A DNA stretch of 64,000 bases from Gonatopus flavifemur (GCA_018340375.1 JAFFJZ010000010.1:6138001-6202000); one strand, 5' to 3'. Positions 1 to 12,399 are shown, numbered from the stretch's first letter. Notes: generated by a model not told the origin, from the sequence alone. Numbers and translations: made by a program.

Positions 1-560
1 TAGCTAACAAGATTGCTGTGATAGCAAATAGTTTGCTGTCCTAACAAAAGGAAGGTATGATCGACGAGGCACTCAAGTGGAAAAACCAATAAAGTGCTAG
101 TCAGGAACTGATCAATTGGATCTAAGTAACGTTGATCAAGTGTCAGCAAATTTTTAGCTAGATTAACCAAGAAAATTTGCTATTGCATGCATTGTACCTC
201 AATTTGCGGCATCTGCGACGTTGTGGAGCAGTGGACACACATGTCCTGCACCCTGATCAATGTTTTGGTGGAATTCTGCGAAAACACCGTGGAAAAAACT
301 TGAAAGAGAGGTGGAGGATTTCTTATGCAACATTATAATGTGTTCCAATTCTTCTGTTTCCAAAAAATGTCGATTCGTCCAACTAAGCTTATATGCTGTT
401 CCATGTATAATACTGAGAATTTAGTTGCCTCGTGGGGAAATGTCAAAACTACAGCTAAATAATTCAATGACGCGACAAACTATTTGTTAAGTTAACAAGA
501 AATTTGTTGTTCCAGCAAAAAATGAGATAGCAAAATTACATCCTCAAATAATAAAACTAT
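1..560. repeat. AGCAAA/TTTGCT dispersed repeat, first block
   Basis: Short words TTGCTGT, CAGCAA, AGCAAA and GCTAAC recur on both strands, separated by unrelated sequence. The same vocabulary returns near 960-1420, 5505-5890, 6713-7600, 7905-8100, 12400-12610 and 40380-40540, so this is an old, diverged dispersed repeat. No ends or coding capacity were recognised. Confidence 0.5.
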
Positions 561-569
561 AAAGTTTGG

Positions 570-700
570 TACGGGAAGTTTTGGTCTTGATTTCAAGTGA
601 GAAAACTTTTCAATTCTATGTAATTTATGTATAGTTCAATATAGTTCATATATGTTATAGATAATTCTATATAATTTTGAAAATTTTTCTACTAGGGGTA
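570..700. repeat. TATATAATTTAC-type AT-rich repeat, copy 1
   Basis: This stretch of TGTAATTTATGTATAGTTCA-like sequence can be aligned by eye with 29505-29630, including the flanking GAAAACTT and AAAATTTT words. A weaker relative is at 8759-8860. It is noncoding. Confidence 0.4.
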
Positions 701-959
701 CAATTCATATGAAACGATAAACTTGATGAGCCAAATTGGTCAAAGGAACATTCGTAATGACTAAAAAATGATTCATATCATTAAACGACAACGAAGGAAA
801 CAAAACCTGCTGCGCCAGCGAAATATTTTTTGGCTATCTTACTTCTTGTTGAACTGGTCTCATTTTATTTGCCAACGCACCGAATAATTCAATACACACG
901 AAGAAGAAAAGACATTTCCTCACGTAGCTCATCGAGGTATCGTATATGGAACTGCAAAT
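701..959. other. No recognised feature
   Basis: AT-rich sequence without a convincing reading frame, hairpin or known repeat. Confidence 0.4.
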
Positions 960-1420
960 CTTTCCGCTAACTTGACTAAGAATTTGCTGCCACAGCTAAC
1001 TAGATTGTTGAGAGAGCAACGTGATCAACTAAAATAGCAAATTTTTCTCTGGCTTGTCACAATTTGAGTATGATATACAGGGGAGCAAACAAATTTTGCT
1101 GGAGGTGTTCACATTTATCACTGCCTCAGCTAAAAAAATTTTTGTCATAGCTAACAAGGTTGCTGTGACAACCAATAGATTTGCTGTTCTAGCAGAAGAT
1201 ATCCAGAAACATCAGCTTTCAATGTCGTAACAATTTCTTTTCCTCCCTGCGTGAGCACCTTATTGAATCGAAGCATAAAATTATTTGCTGAGACAGCCAA
1301 ATTTTCAGTATTGGAATAATATAGAATAACAAACAAATCCACCCTTTGGAGTCAACGTGTTTTGCTCTCACAGTTGAAAAGTTCCTTGTCATGTACGACA
1401 GCTTGTGATAGTAAATAGAC
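960..1420 (+). repeat. AGCAAA/TTTGCT repeat, two head-to-tail copies
   Basis: Two similar segments follow each other in the same orientation with about 238 bp offset. The words TTTGAGTATGATATACAG near 1063 and TTTCAGTATTGGAATAATAT near 1302 occupy equivalent positions, each followed by an AACAAA word. A third relative in the same orientation is at about 6800-7040. The block therefore looks like a decayed tandem repeat rather than a gene. Confidence 0.5.
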
Positions 1421-3740
1421 AACGAATTCCAATCCTCACATCCCGAAGAATATTTTCACTTCAACTTCAACTTGATAGGAATAATTTTCTTTCGTTGGGA
1501 AGGTTAGATTCCTCACGGAGTAAAGTTCCTCAAATTGCATGCCACAATTACTTCTTGATAATTTGTTTTTCTTATTCTTTGAGGCGGCTAAACATTCATC
1601 ATATCTCAAACCAAAACCGGATTTACTGCATTCATTCTGTAACCTGCCTAAATACCGCCTACAAATTCCCGTTATATTGGAACCTGCACTAATGAGACAA
1701 TTCGATGGGAAAAAATCTCATCTTTTTCACTAATTTTTTAATTCAATACGATGTCGATGAATCATGAATAAACCCATTCCAATTCTCACAACTCTGTAAT
1801 CTAAAAAAAAAACATAATACACCGATTCGTATCTTTCACTCACAGTCATCATTTCATCGTTTAATGATAAAAATTAAATATGGTAATTCTTCTAGTATTA
1901 TATCTGTCATTTATATTTCTACAATTTCCTTCAAATCTGTTACTTTATTTCCCACAAAGATATCAAGTTTGCGCAATTGAATTGATGGAGGAAAATTACT
2001 GCTCTGACAACGAAACATTCAACTAATGTTGCTCAAAGTTTGTTTAAAGCATAGTTTTTCCTTCGATTTCATATGAACAGAATTCTTGAAATGAGATTTC
2101 AATTTCTATTTAATATAATTCTAGGCACCTGCTAACATTATAAGCCAGTATAACAGGAAATTTCCTTTAACATGGGGCGCGAAAGCTTACAGTGTTCGGT
2201 TCTAAAAAGGATCTCTCTGTTTTTTTTGAAGCACTCACAGATCTCTGAAGACCTTTTCCACGAGATTACATGGATATTTTATACATTAGAAAGATGATTT
2301 TTTGATAAATCGTCAAAATGAATGACATTTGAAAAATTGTTCTTAAATAATCCTCAATTCATAGAATAATTTTGTATTAATCATACTTTATTTGCGCTCC
2401 ACTGAAACACGAACTACCGATGAGAGATGACTACTCATATTAAAGAAAAATTGATTCTCCCTCAAAACAAGTCGCCACCTCACTGTCGTATCTGTTAATG
2501 CTATAGAAGTTTGGAAGATCGGAGATAACTCTGCTAAAAAAGATACTCTTTCCCAAGTAGAAATGTTCTAGTCATCGACGAGTTTTGTACCGCTTCACTA
2601 GCCAGAAACTAGACACTTGCGAGGACTTCACCAGATTCTTACGAGGCACTTACAAGTTTCTAGGGTTTAGCTAGTTGAGCGTTACAACACTCCTCAATGA
2701 CTAAAGATTGGAGTTTCTACCAAAGATTGGAGTTTAGGCCCTCTCTGGGACCAAGTTGGGATTGTATGAGTGAAAATATCAAAGCATCGGAATGATATAA
2801 ATGATAGAAACTCAACGGCAAATAATTCCAACATTCGATTCAAACTTCTGTCATATACCGGTTGAACTTTCAAAATTTTTTAACCAATACCAATTTTACA
2901 ATGGCAACATTTGAAACATTGATAATAAAAACATGGGAGGGAAGATTTTAATATATTTGATAGCAGAACGCTCGCGGGAAGGAGATGTTAGCTGTTTTCA
3001 ATCGATCATTCAATAACTTGAGGAATTGGTTGATGGCTTTGAAAAAATCAAGAGTATTGTGAATGTAATAACAAATAACAACAAATTGTAGCAATGATGA
3101 ATAATTTATACTCGTTACATCAATTTCTTAATCCAGATTCAACCAGCGTGCACTCCCATTCAACTGTCATTCCATGAATTTCGGAGACTTCAACGGGTAC
3201 TAGGAATTTCAATGAGTGGAAAGAACATATCGTGTCAATATCACATTCGCATCGGCTCAAACGATCGCATACAAAGTAACCTAAACTCACCTTTGAATCC
3301 ACAAAATCAACAGATATATCTTCCAATCACTTAATCGAAGCGAAGACGAAGAAGGATCGTAAACCGTGAATTTCCCTTATCAATGGCGATGAAATTCTCT
3401 ATCACTAATCAAACACATAATCGTTTCAGTACGCTCTTCATCAACACCACCAGATCTCAAAAGATGATCCCAAGTCCACCGTGAATCAGCTCATAAACAA
3501 ATGGATGAAACAAAAGTCAAAACAATCACATAGTCATTGCACTCACTGATAACTTTACACTCATATATATATTCTTCCACTGGATAGTTTCAGTGACGAT
3601 GATGATTCGCGCCAAGGGTCGAGTCACACACCACTGTATCGTATCGATTTCCTCTTTAAACGTATTATATCGTCGTATCTTTCATTGTTGTCCGTTTTAT
3701 CTATTCGATGGATATCATGACGATGTAGCAAGCACGTCGA
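1421..3740. other. No gene recognised
   Basis: No long or family-like reading frame. Around 2560-2740 there are CCCAAGTAGAAAT, TTCTAG and GTTTCTAG words that recall the CCCTAGTAGAAAT hairpin family seen complete at 10456-10584, probably as a diverged fragment. The rest is single-copy at the level I can judge. Confidence 0.35.
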
Positions 3741-3749
3741 TGGATAGAA

Positions 3750-4010
3750 GAGGACTGGCGCTTCGCGATCGTAGCGACCTGTTCGACCACATCGGCCGGC
3801 CCCGTTTGAGTGAAGAAAGACCCGCTCAGGCCGGGGACCCGATTCTCTCCCTTCTCTTCTCTTCCCTTGCTGGTACGCCTTGCCGGTACAGAATCCAGGG
3901 GTAAAACCCAACCCACGGGGTTCCGCCTGTATCCGGAGTTCCGCCAATGGGCCAGGACTGGGCCTCATCTCGCGACCAATCATCGTTGAGTTTACTCCGT
4001 GAGACTAGAT
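3750..4010. promoter_or_regulatory. GC-rich, CpG-rich patch
   Basis: The base composition stands out from the AT-rich surroundings, with several CCGG, GGCC, CGCG and GCGATCG words. Short frames cross it on both strands (for example 3624-3983 minus), but none resembles a known protein. It could be an upstream region or untranslated exon of a host gene. That is inferred from composition only, and no core promoter motif decides it. Confidence 0.2.
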
Positions 4011-5221
4011 TGCCCAGTTACCACCCACCTCTACCAGAAACGCTCAGCTGATTCAATTCCTCGCTCTTCACGATGGATCCGTCATTCTTCAGTTTTGATG
4101 ACTGGGGAAGAATAATCAAATGGATGACCCCAATTACGATAAGGAAGTTGTACTTTGCAAATTATCAATTTTCCCACCTCGAGAATCCAATTCCAGCCTA
4201 GAAGAAAGAATACCATTTTTATTGTGAATGTTCTTCAGTTATCGTATCGCTAATTGGATATCGTTAATGTTTTCTATACGATAGTAGGTACGATCGGTAA
4301 CGTAACTGTCAGATATGAATGGTATCCATTTCATACTTTGCACTCTGTTGCAGAATTATGAGGAATATCCGGAAAGAAATCATTCCCATCGCTGTTCACT
4401 GATTTCAAAACCAGATGGAAATATTTTTTCCGAAGATCTTCAAAAGGAACACTATCCCACGATTATCGACATGTTATACGAATTATTACACCTAATTGAA
4501 ATCGCTCTAGGAATTTTTTAGGATGTGATAAAATCTTACAAGGGCCTAAAATTGTCACATCATCATTCCTACTAGAAAACATGAAAACATTGGAATTCCC
4601 TCCACCTGAACTTATAATTAAATTCAAATAATTATCAAATATTCAAAACATCTCACTCCACAATCTTCACTCCGACACTGTACGTAAATAAATCCGAACA
4701 CGTAATTTTAAATTTATATCGACACGATGGGAACGAAATTACAATGATATAACCGAGGTTGTCGGAAAATTTTAAAAATCTAATGGAAATAGACAGTCAT
4801 GGATTTGTGTTGATTGGAATAACCAATTAGACGTGTAAAAAATCTCCTCCACCGAATTTCCGATTGAAGAACGATTGAAGACCGATTCAATGCGGTGTTC
4901 GAATTGTAAAATTTACGATGCTGTAGCGTGAATGAACGACAAAATTCTAGCATTCCTTATCGTCTCTATCGAATTTAATGGAGTTTCATCGTCGAATTCC
5001 AATAGAAAAGGTACCAGTTTTCGTAAAGTGGTTCGATATTGTTACAGGAATAACCGGTATTTTTTCTGTGAGAGTTTTACGATAGAATCCAATAGAAAAA
5101 TCGGAGAACGACACGATGTTATCGTTCGATGACAATACAGTATCTTGAATTGACGATCCTAGGACCGTATTGGAATGATTATACCGTTTTCCATTGGGAG
5201 CTTTCAGTAAAGTATACATCG
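4011..5221. other. No gene recognised
   Basis: Only short, unremarkable frames. Nothing repeated within the window was noticed. Confidence 0.35.
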
Positions 5222-5364
5222 CACGGAGAACAAGCAGGTTTGTTACTACAGCACGTCCAAGAAAATTAGCTAAAGGAGAAAGAAAAATGATTGATACAAC
5301 TAAATTTGTTGACATAGCTAACGTCTAAGCTACTTTCCTTAATAACAAGCCATTTTTTTCCGTG
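5222..5364. mobile_element. CAC-type 2-bp-TSD MITE
   Basis: The left end reads CACGGAGAACAAG and the right end CATTTTTTTCCGTG, giving an imperfect terminal inverted repeat (CACGG/CCGTG). Flanking dinucleotides are CG on the left and TG on the right, which could be one duplicated pair with a C-to-T change. Length is 143 bp and it is noncoding. A second CACGGGGACAAATGG-like start with the same TTTGTTACTA neighbour follows near 5509. Confidence 0.55.
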
Positions 5365-5504
5365 TGGCAACGTTAATTATAATTGACAGTTCCCTCGTTT
5401 TCAATGTTTTGACTGCATATTCGAGACCACAGAAACAAGCGAATCTCAATTAATTTAATATTAAAATTCGGAAAAGACAACTCTTTCCACGGATTTATTC
5501 AGTC

Positions 5505-5890
5505 GACACGGGGACAAATGGTTTGTTACTATAGCGCCAACAAACAAATGGGTTGTCCATGCAAAAATATTTACTCCAGCAACCAAGACGTTAGTTTTCT
5601 GATCAAATTTGTTTATGTCAGCAAAAAAGTTTAGTTACGTCAATCATTTTTCTTGCTCTTTTGGCATTGTTTTTTTTATAACAAATGAGTTTGTTATACG
5701 CAGAAAAAAATAATTCGCTGTGATAGCTAGGGATTAGCCATGGTAGCTATTTCGTGTATTCGATATTTGGATAGCGAAAAATATGACTACAAAAGCTAGA
5801 TTTTAACTCCCTTAGCAATAACTTTTGTTGTCACAGCTAAAAAATAGCTATCACAGCTGGGTTATAGTTAACTAAATCTCAATCACATCA
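5505..5890. repeat. AGCAAA/TTTGCT dispersed repeat
   Basis: AGCAAC, CAGCAAAAAAG, GATAGCTA and CACAGCTAA words continue here. The segment near 5570-5680 aligns by eye with 12520-12610 through AAGACGTTA, CAGCAAAAAA and TTCAGTTGC-like words. Confidence 0.45.
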
Positions 5891-6239
5891 TTTTGCTGCC
5901 AGCAATTCTATTTTCTCTATGAATCTAAAAATCCAGAGGAACGTATAGCGTTTCGTGAGGAATACAAAAGTTTCATTTTCAAGTACTTCAACTGTTGAAA
6001 TCTTGAAGTTACGGCTTACACATCCCACACTGTGCCAACCCATCACAGAAACGGATACAATTTATGATGTGATAATTATCAGATCGTTTTCAAGTGTCCA
6101 AAGAGTAACTGTAAGAATCAAGCACTTCGAATGTTCGCAGAGAAATACCATTCATTGGGACAGCAAAATTAGATCTTGCTCCTGCAAAGAACACTCCTCA
6201 ACCAATATTGTTTGCCATGCAAATGTCAACCACTAAAGA

Positions 6240-6305
6240 CATCCCAGACAACGCAAAGTTCATAAAGATAACATATATGTGATCTTTTAGAGCAACTAGC
6301 TCTCA
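6240..6305 (+). repeat. CCAGACAACGCAAAG repeat, copy 1
   Basis: A stretch containing GACAACGCAAAGTTC and AAAGATAAC resembles 48128-48190 in the same orientation. It may be a fragment of a dispersed element whose ends were not identified. Confidence 0.35.
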
Positions 6306-6310
6306 AAGAT

Positions 6311-6712
6311 CTCTGCAAACACAACTGCGAACGTTTCAAAGGGTCAGTAACGGCTCTTCAACGGCATTGCAGGACCATTAGCGGCCCACACGGAGAAAAG
6401 AGATCTTAAAAAAAATAGCAAACTTCGCTGCCATACGTGGCACAGTCGCCCCCGATATCTGAACTAGTAAATTATGTCACGTCACATTTTGATGGGTAGG
6501 TACATAAAATTCAAATCCAGCGATGGAAATTGCAAAGATACTACGTGGTATTGCACTTTGTAATACTTTACATCACATAATCAGTAAATGACATAGCTCA
6601 TTCTACTGAAAGTATATTAGAAACATGTGTTGCTATGTTAAATACTGAACTCTGCTATTTTTTGAAAAGGCACTTTTCTGCGTGCATTGAAACGCCAGTA
6701 ATCATTCAGCTA
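6311..6712. repeat. GGCGTTTCAA hairpin repeat, interrupted copy
   Basis: The sequence at 6325-6388 matches the repeat at 17440-17503 (shared word ACGGCTCTTCAACGGCATTG). The matching right part, CATTGAAACGCCAGTAATCA, resumes only at 6685. The missing junction is filled by the CAC-type element at 6389-6684. The intact paralogue at 17496-17525 reads straight through, so it serves as the empty site. Confidence 0.65.
6389..6684. mobile_element. CAC-type 2-bp-TSD MITE inserted in a repeat
   Basis: Ends are CACGGAGAAAAG and CTTTTCTGCGTG, flanked by CA on both sides. The related sequence at 17496-17525 has a single CA at this point, so the 2-bp target duplication is supported by an internal empty site. 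The body contains TAGCAAACTTCGCTGCC words, linking it to the AGCAAA repeats. Noncoding. Confidence 0.75.
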
Positions 6713-7600
6713 TTATTTCAAGAATGGTTGAGCGCCAGGGGGTATTTTTGTCACAGGGAATTCATTGTGTTCCATATAAAATTCCTCAAACAGACAATAA
6801 AAATTTCTGAGACAGCTCAACGCTCTGCAAAATGCTGTTCCACCATTTTTCACTGGAGCAGCTACATTTTCAGTATCATATATAAAAGAGCGAACAAATC
6901 AAGCTGTAGGAGTCTACATTTTTTCCTGTAAAGGCTCAAAAATTACTGTCAGACCTCGAGCAATTGCTTTGATACCCAGTAGATTGCTGTCACAGCAACA
7001 AATATGCTGTCGATGCGAAAAGTATCCAGCAAAATCAGATTTCCCTATCACAGTGAATTTTTTCCGTCCATATGCCATATTTGATAATAAATCATATTAC
7101 AATTTTGAATCCGCGATATTGAATGAAGGGCTAATCCAAATCCAATGCTTGATACCTTTCGCTATGGCAACAAATTTTTGTTATAACAACAATCTATTCG
7201 CTGTCACAGCAATCTATATTGCTAAGACAGCGATTTTTCAGCTGTGGTAGCAAAAAATGTTAACTCTTCCAGAGCTAAAAATTTTGCTGATTCAATTGAT
7301 TATTATGTTGCAATCTCATTGATTCAGTTGGCTATTCTAAAATTTTTCACTTCGCGTGAAAGAAATGTTTGCAATCGTCCTGCACTTCTTTCAAAGTTGT
7401 TCAGTCTGATGTTTCTTTTCATAAATTTGTCTACTGGCCTAATCAAATATTCGCTGTCGAGGTCAGTTGGGTTGCTGAGAGATCAAAGTTACCAACTAGT
7501 ACAGCAAAATTTTCCTAGTGTGGCACAGAAATTTGCTATTCTATACAAATAATACTTCAGTTTGCTGCGTTAGTAAACTTTTCCCCCGCGTAGAAAGCGG
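6713..7600. repeat. AGCAAA/TTTGCT dispersed repeat, long block
   Basis: The richest block of this family: TTGCTGTCACAGCAA, CAGCAAAAT, GCTGTGGTAGCAAA and similar words, often as short self-complementary pairs. About 6800-7040 aligns with 1040-1210. Several 90-100 residue frames run through it in both families of copies without protein similarity, so I treat them as chance. Confidence 0.5.
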
Positions 7601-7725
7601 AATCAGAATATAGAACTACAAGGACAATGTCTTCCAGGTCGTGAATTTTGCAAATATGGGATGGCCCAATTCACAAGTAATAACACGGAAGAAGAGAAAT
7701 TCTAATGCAATCTGATTTTGCTGGA

Positions 7726-7904
7726 TACTGAGTAGAAAATTTTGTGTATTTTCAACACACGTGCATGTCTCAAACGGTCCACTCAAAATTAATGTTAAAT
7801 ATTGACACAAAGGGTGTGATAAATCAACACAAAAGTGTTGAATTCACATTGAAAATCTGTCAATTTTGAGTGGACTGTTCATAACACAAAATTTTTCAAT
7901 GTGA
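7726..7904. mobile_element. TTTTGTGT inverted-repeat MITE, copy 1
   Basis: The arms are inverted: AAATTTTGTGTATTTTCAAC on the left pairs with ACACAAAATTTTTC on the right, and CGGTCCACTCAAAAT pairs with TTTTGAGTGGACTG. The same element recurs at 28672-28807, where GGTCCACTC and TGTTAAATATT are shared. Boundaries are approximate. Noncoding. Confidence 0.6.
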
Positions 7905-8099
7905 CAGCAATCTTGTCAGCTATATCATCTACATTTGTTTGTTGTTCTATTCATAATATCGAAAATTTAACTGCTTCAACAAGTAATTCGCTGCTGCTAT
8001 TGAATAATTAAATCAAGTAGCGAATTATGTGCTGCATTGTCAACAAATTCAATCAAAAAATGTGACGGCCAAATCACATTTTGCTGCCTTAACAGGCCT
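7905..8099. repeat. AGCAAA/TTTGCT repeat, inverted copy
   Basis: Read on the minus strand, 7920-8000 contains AAATTTTCGATATTATGAAT followed by an ACAAACAAAT word, like 1297-1340 on the plus strand. It is an oppositely oriented fragment of the same family. Confidence 0.4.
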
Positions 8100-8175
8100 A
8101 AATTGTATGTACAATGGGGCTTAACTGGCCCAGCATAAGCCCTATCCTGCCTACGTAGGCCCACGACTGGGCTAA
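8100..8175. repeat. GGCCC/TGGGCC repeat fragment
   Basis: Contains AATGGGGC, CTGGCCC, TAGGCCC and CTGGGC words. The same type of sequence dominates 39060-39660, 44037-44400, 45940-46300 and 47995-48060. Confidence 0.4.
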
Positions 8176-9015
8176 AATAGAAATCAACATTTATAAAAAC
8201 TAAAAGATATATTTTTGTTCCACAGTGCTCTTTGTAATTTAAATTTTTTTACTGAAAGTTATTTTCTAATACGTGAATGAATTACGTTTCTCTAATGTAA
8301 TTTTCATATTTATCAAACTAAATTCCTGATTTTTTCGACAGTGTGCAGGAGCGTTGTTCTCTCAAAACACCCGGAACTTTCTGTATCAAAAATATTTCAT
8401 TGAATTTATAAAATATCTATACAATTCTGAGAAAAAATTGATAAAGTCCATCAAATATTCCTCACAAAAGCATAGAAAAATGAATATTTCAAAAACATTC
8501 TGAAAATATCTAGGAAAATTCAAAGAAATCGGAAGAGTACCGCATCATGTATGATAATTAACAATTAATTTTGGATGAATGATAGAAATGATTGGCATGG
8601 CATTTTGTTGGTCTTGTCTGGCTGTGATTCTGGCAAGAGTTGAGGAATGCCAGGAATCTTTTCTACCCAGATAATCATATCCCAGCTAGAAACTTCCTCT
8701 TCTAGAAATTTGAACATTCGAATTCCTACCTTCACCCAAATTACACCAACTCCCCGAGAGGAAAAGTTTTAAAAATTATATGTATATAATTTCAATATAA
8801 TGAGATATATAGCTCATGTGTATATATATATTACATTTAATTGAATATTATTCGTATTCAAGGGACGCGAGAAAACTACAGTCTTCAAAAAAACAATTTG
8901 GATTATTTTTGCAAACAGGGCTTATACAATTAACTGCTTGATTGATCTATTTGCTTGAATAGATGCGTGGGCTGGTAAATAGTTTATATATGATCACATG
9001 TAGCTCTGAACGATT
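8176..9015. other. No gene recognised
   Basis: AT-rich. 8759-8860 is an ATATAATTTCAATATAAT-like relative of the repeat at 570-700. Nothing else is supported. Confidence 0.35.
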
Positions 9016-9021
9016 TCAATG

Positions 9022-9105
9022 CACAGTCCCAGAAAAATTAATAAAAAATTCTCATTGAACTGATTGTGGTATTTATGAATCCTTCAAGAATTCTTCTGGG
9101 ACTGT
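9022..9105. mobile_element. ACAGTCCCAGAA hairpin
   Basis: ACAGTCCCAGAAAAATT on the left is mirrored by AATTCTTCTGGGACTGT on the right, forming an 84-bp imperfect hairpin. It looks like a short MITE. No target duplication could be fixed with confidence. Confidence 0.5.
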
Positions 9106-10455
9106 AGCGCTATGAATTTTGTCTCTCACAAAATATTCTATTCTCCATTAAAATTGCCCTCAAATCCATTCCAGAACAAACAAATGAAGTTTTAAGCTCA
9201 TTTTTACGCTGAAACTTGTCAAAGAATGTTGCATAAAATGTTTAAAACATGTCTTATGCAACATCTTCGGAGGAATTTCCAAACGTCGAGTTTGTTGAGT
9301 TCAATTTATTTCTCTCACATATTCCGTATAAACATTTGAAGTTGATAAACAAAAACAAACCCTTCGGAGAAGACATAAAAAGATTAAGAAAGTGCAACTG
9401 ATATATTCCAAAGGCGAGGACAAGAATTACACACTTGTTGTGTTCAAAAATAAACGTTGCTTCTTGTGATGTATATGTTTCCACGAAGAGAAACGCATAG
9501 GAGACAGAATGCAGGACAGTAAAAAAAAATCAGAGGTGATAAAACTTTCCGAGTAGTAAAGACATTAACTGAAGATTGCAACACTCTCATTTGTGTTGTA
9601 CATACCGTATTGCATGGGAGAATTGTTGTTTTTGGAATTCAGGATTAATTATTCTTAAATGTGTCGTGGAAAAATTTTGCTTTTGATTCATAATGTTTGT
9701 TATGGCGGTAATAAAATCTTTTCCGCTTTTATTTTACCGTTGGAACAGAAGTTTCAGATATATCACTGAAATTCGCCTCACAGTTGTTGTAATAATTCTT
9801 TTATTCTCCAATCAAATTTTCTCGAGGTTTTGATATTTACTTTCTCTTTCAATTTATATTCAAACCCTTGCATTGTTTCGATTCCTCTGGATTTTCTTCT
9901 ATTCGACGGATGCACGTTGCGTGTAATGTGGAAAATGAATTTCACATTTCACGATTAAATGTAATAACTACCCTGGTGAGAAAATAAAGTTGACCGAGTA
10001 TGGGAAAAATCTCCCTTCCCGGCAGAGAGGGCGGGTAGCGTTCACGGAAAGTCCAAGCACGCTTCGATTCTCATGCTTTGTAATTGTTCTAAAAACTCAA
10101 AACATTTTATGCACACTTTCCGCGCGTCACGAATTTAATCATCCTTGACGCAAGCTTCGAAGCGTCAAATTACGCTTTTGAAACTTCTTACATTCTCCTA
10201 ATTAACTTTGCAAACGCATTTTTGTCCTCTTAGTTGCACGCTCCATTTTCATCAGAGTAATGACAATGCGTCTTGAAATTATTGATCGATAACTTACCTG
10301 TAAACATCCACAACTGCCCTGTTACGAATTACATGTAATGTAAGCAAACGTTATTCACGTAATTGAAAAATTTATTAAAATTTCAATTACATTTGAATGA
10401 AAGTTCAAGGAACGTTCAATAAAGATCTATTCAACGTTACGTCCGGACTTTTAAA
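9106..10455. other. No gene recognised
   Basis: Short chance frames only. From about 10380 the sequence holds several AACGTTCAAT and ACGTCC words that continue beyond the next hairpin, suggesting an older repeat that the hairpin entered. Confidence 0.35.
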
Positions 10456-10584
10456 CCCTAGTAGAAATCACTCTAGTCATTCTCTAGGCGATTACAAGGC
10501 CTCAAGAGGCCTTGCAAGTCCCTCAAAAGGGCCTGGTGAGGCCTCGCAAGGCCTAGAGAATTACTAGAATGATTTCTGCTAGGG
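10456..10584. mobile_element. CCC-type 2-bp-TSD hairpin MITE (CCCTAGTAGAAAT)
   Basis: Starts CCCTAGTAGAAATCA and ends TGATTTCTGCTAGGG. The arms stay complementary well inward (CATTCTCTAGGC against GCCTAGAGAATTAC), and the centre is rich in AAGGCCT palindromes. AA flanks both ends. The element is 129 bp and could fold almost completely. Fragments with the same end occur near 2563 and at 12318-12330. Confidence 0.75.
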
Positions 10585-12180
10585 AAGGTCCATTGAACGT
10601 TCCATGAACGTGAATTTACGTACAATGGACGTAAATTTAACCTAAAAGATTTGTGTTCTCTTGTAAATGAATTCTCATTTCAATGACCAAGAATTGGGAG
10701 TTTCATTTACAAATGTATACGAAAAATATATTAAATTTAAATAGATTTCTAACAGTGTGTAAAATGTACACGAAAATCACTCAGTCATTAACGGATATAA
10801 AAATTTCAATCGATCAGAAGGTGAGCGAAAATTACAAACATCATGCATCGCGTTGTAATACCTCATTGCTTCAATATCTCTAGCATCAAAAGCCGATTTA
10901 TCTCAAAAGGCGAGCGAAACGAGCATGATTCAGATTATAAAACACGTGAAAATGATAAAAATTATACCAATATTGTGTATCTTATATTCTTCTTCACTGC
11001 ATTCCTGGGCATTTACTTTTTAATACGTCGGGTAAAAGTACCGAATACCGTCCTCATTCTCAATATCGTTCCCTCCTCCCCAACACCGCTATGCAGTGTG
11101 CTGCACTACGCACTTTGTTCTGTCGCAATATTCTCACACATACTTATTACCATCATTTTATCGGGTTGCCGATGGTCCACCGATGCCTTTAAAATTTCAT
11201 TAACGCCTCTTCCCATCGCCAACAATCATGTTCGCTGAAAAATTCTGAGTTACTCCATTCATTTTGTTCGCTTGAAAATATCTGATAATTATCCGTTTGC
11301 AAATAAGGAATCCACGATGAAAATGAAGCATATAAAGAATATAATTTGTCATCGTTATTCGTAATGCGTACTAACAAACGATATATATAGTGAAATACGT
11401 AATGGAAAACTGATGATGCACCGAAGTAACGTGATGTAACGTTCGCGAACGGAAACGTGGATGAAATGATAGGAACTGTGATCAGAGATCTCAAACGACC
11501 ACTCACTCGTGTTAACAAAAACCGATAGTATATTAATTATGAAAAAAGTATTGTGAACTATGATATTTCAATTCGTTTATAAACTTATAATATATACGAG
11601 ATGTTTGATAAAAATTCATCATGCGGGTTGTAATAAGTTACAATCAAGTGAATTTAATGGTTCGAAGAGATACGAGGAATCATTAATACTTGAGAATACA
11701 CATTTCATGTGCGAAATTTTATGATTATTTTAATTATTCTCATGTAAACAACAATTTAGAAAAAAGCAATTTCAAGTTTATCGCATTGAACAGAATTTTT
11801 AATCACAATTTGTAATATTTACTTGTCCATACAAATTTTGATGTATACAAGAAGGAGTATGATTTAGCTCTGATCCACGTACTAGATGGGACCCACGTGG
11901 GGGCAACTGGATAACACATTTCAGCCAATTTGACTTTAGTGCCCGAACATTTAGTTGGTTTATGTAGATTCTTCATCCGCCAGCTGATCGTACAGTAACA
12001 TTGATAGTCGGAGAAATAAAACAGGAATCCCAAACGTTTCAATTTGTCACTCGGGATTATTTTATGGAAATAAATTCAAAAGCAACGTTCTTGACTGAAG
12101 ATCACATGTCAAAATACATTGTCACCTTATTCATAGGTGTGATTTTACAGAAAACACATGATTTCGCATTTCTAGTTACC
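10585..12180. other. No gene recognised
   Basis: The longest open stretch, 10843-11238 plus (131 codons), has no recognisable domain and an irregular composition. I do not call it a gene. Nothing else stood out. Confidence 0.35.
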
Positions 12181-12184
12181 AATT

Positions 12185-12330
12185 TGAACAACATTCTAGC
12201 AATTCCCTGGGATATCTGAATGGGCACAGGCTAGAAAGTGCGTTACAAAACTAGCTAGAAACCAACCTAACATCTGGGAAAACTAGCTGGGCACCATCTA
12301 ATTCCCAATCATAATTTCTACTAGGGAGTA
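12185..12330. mobile_element. Partial CCCTAGTAGAAAT-family element
   Basis: The right end reads AATTTCTACTAGGG, matching the end of the hairpin at 10456-10584. CTAGCTAGAAA and TCTAGC words lie inside. A clear matching left end was not found, so this is probably truncated or diverged. Confidence 0.4.
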
Positions 12331-12399
12331 TTACGGAGTGAATCAGTTTCATTTTTCGCCCTAATCTCGCCCTGTTCTGAACCTGATCTTGCTTTTAAC

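Noticed and set aside
3624..3983. 119-codon frame in the GC-rich patch
   Set aside because: Overlaps a 103-codon frame on the other strand. Such frames are expected where GC content is high, and there is no family resemblance.
10843..11238. 131-codon open frame with hydrophobic stretches
   Set aside because: Hydrophobic runs are expected from T-rich DNA, and no signal peptide plus conserved domain pattern is visible.
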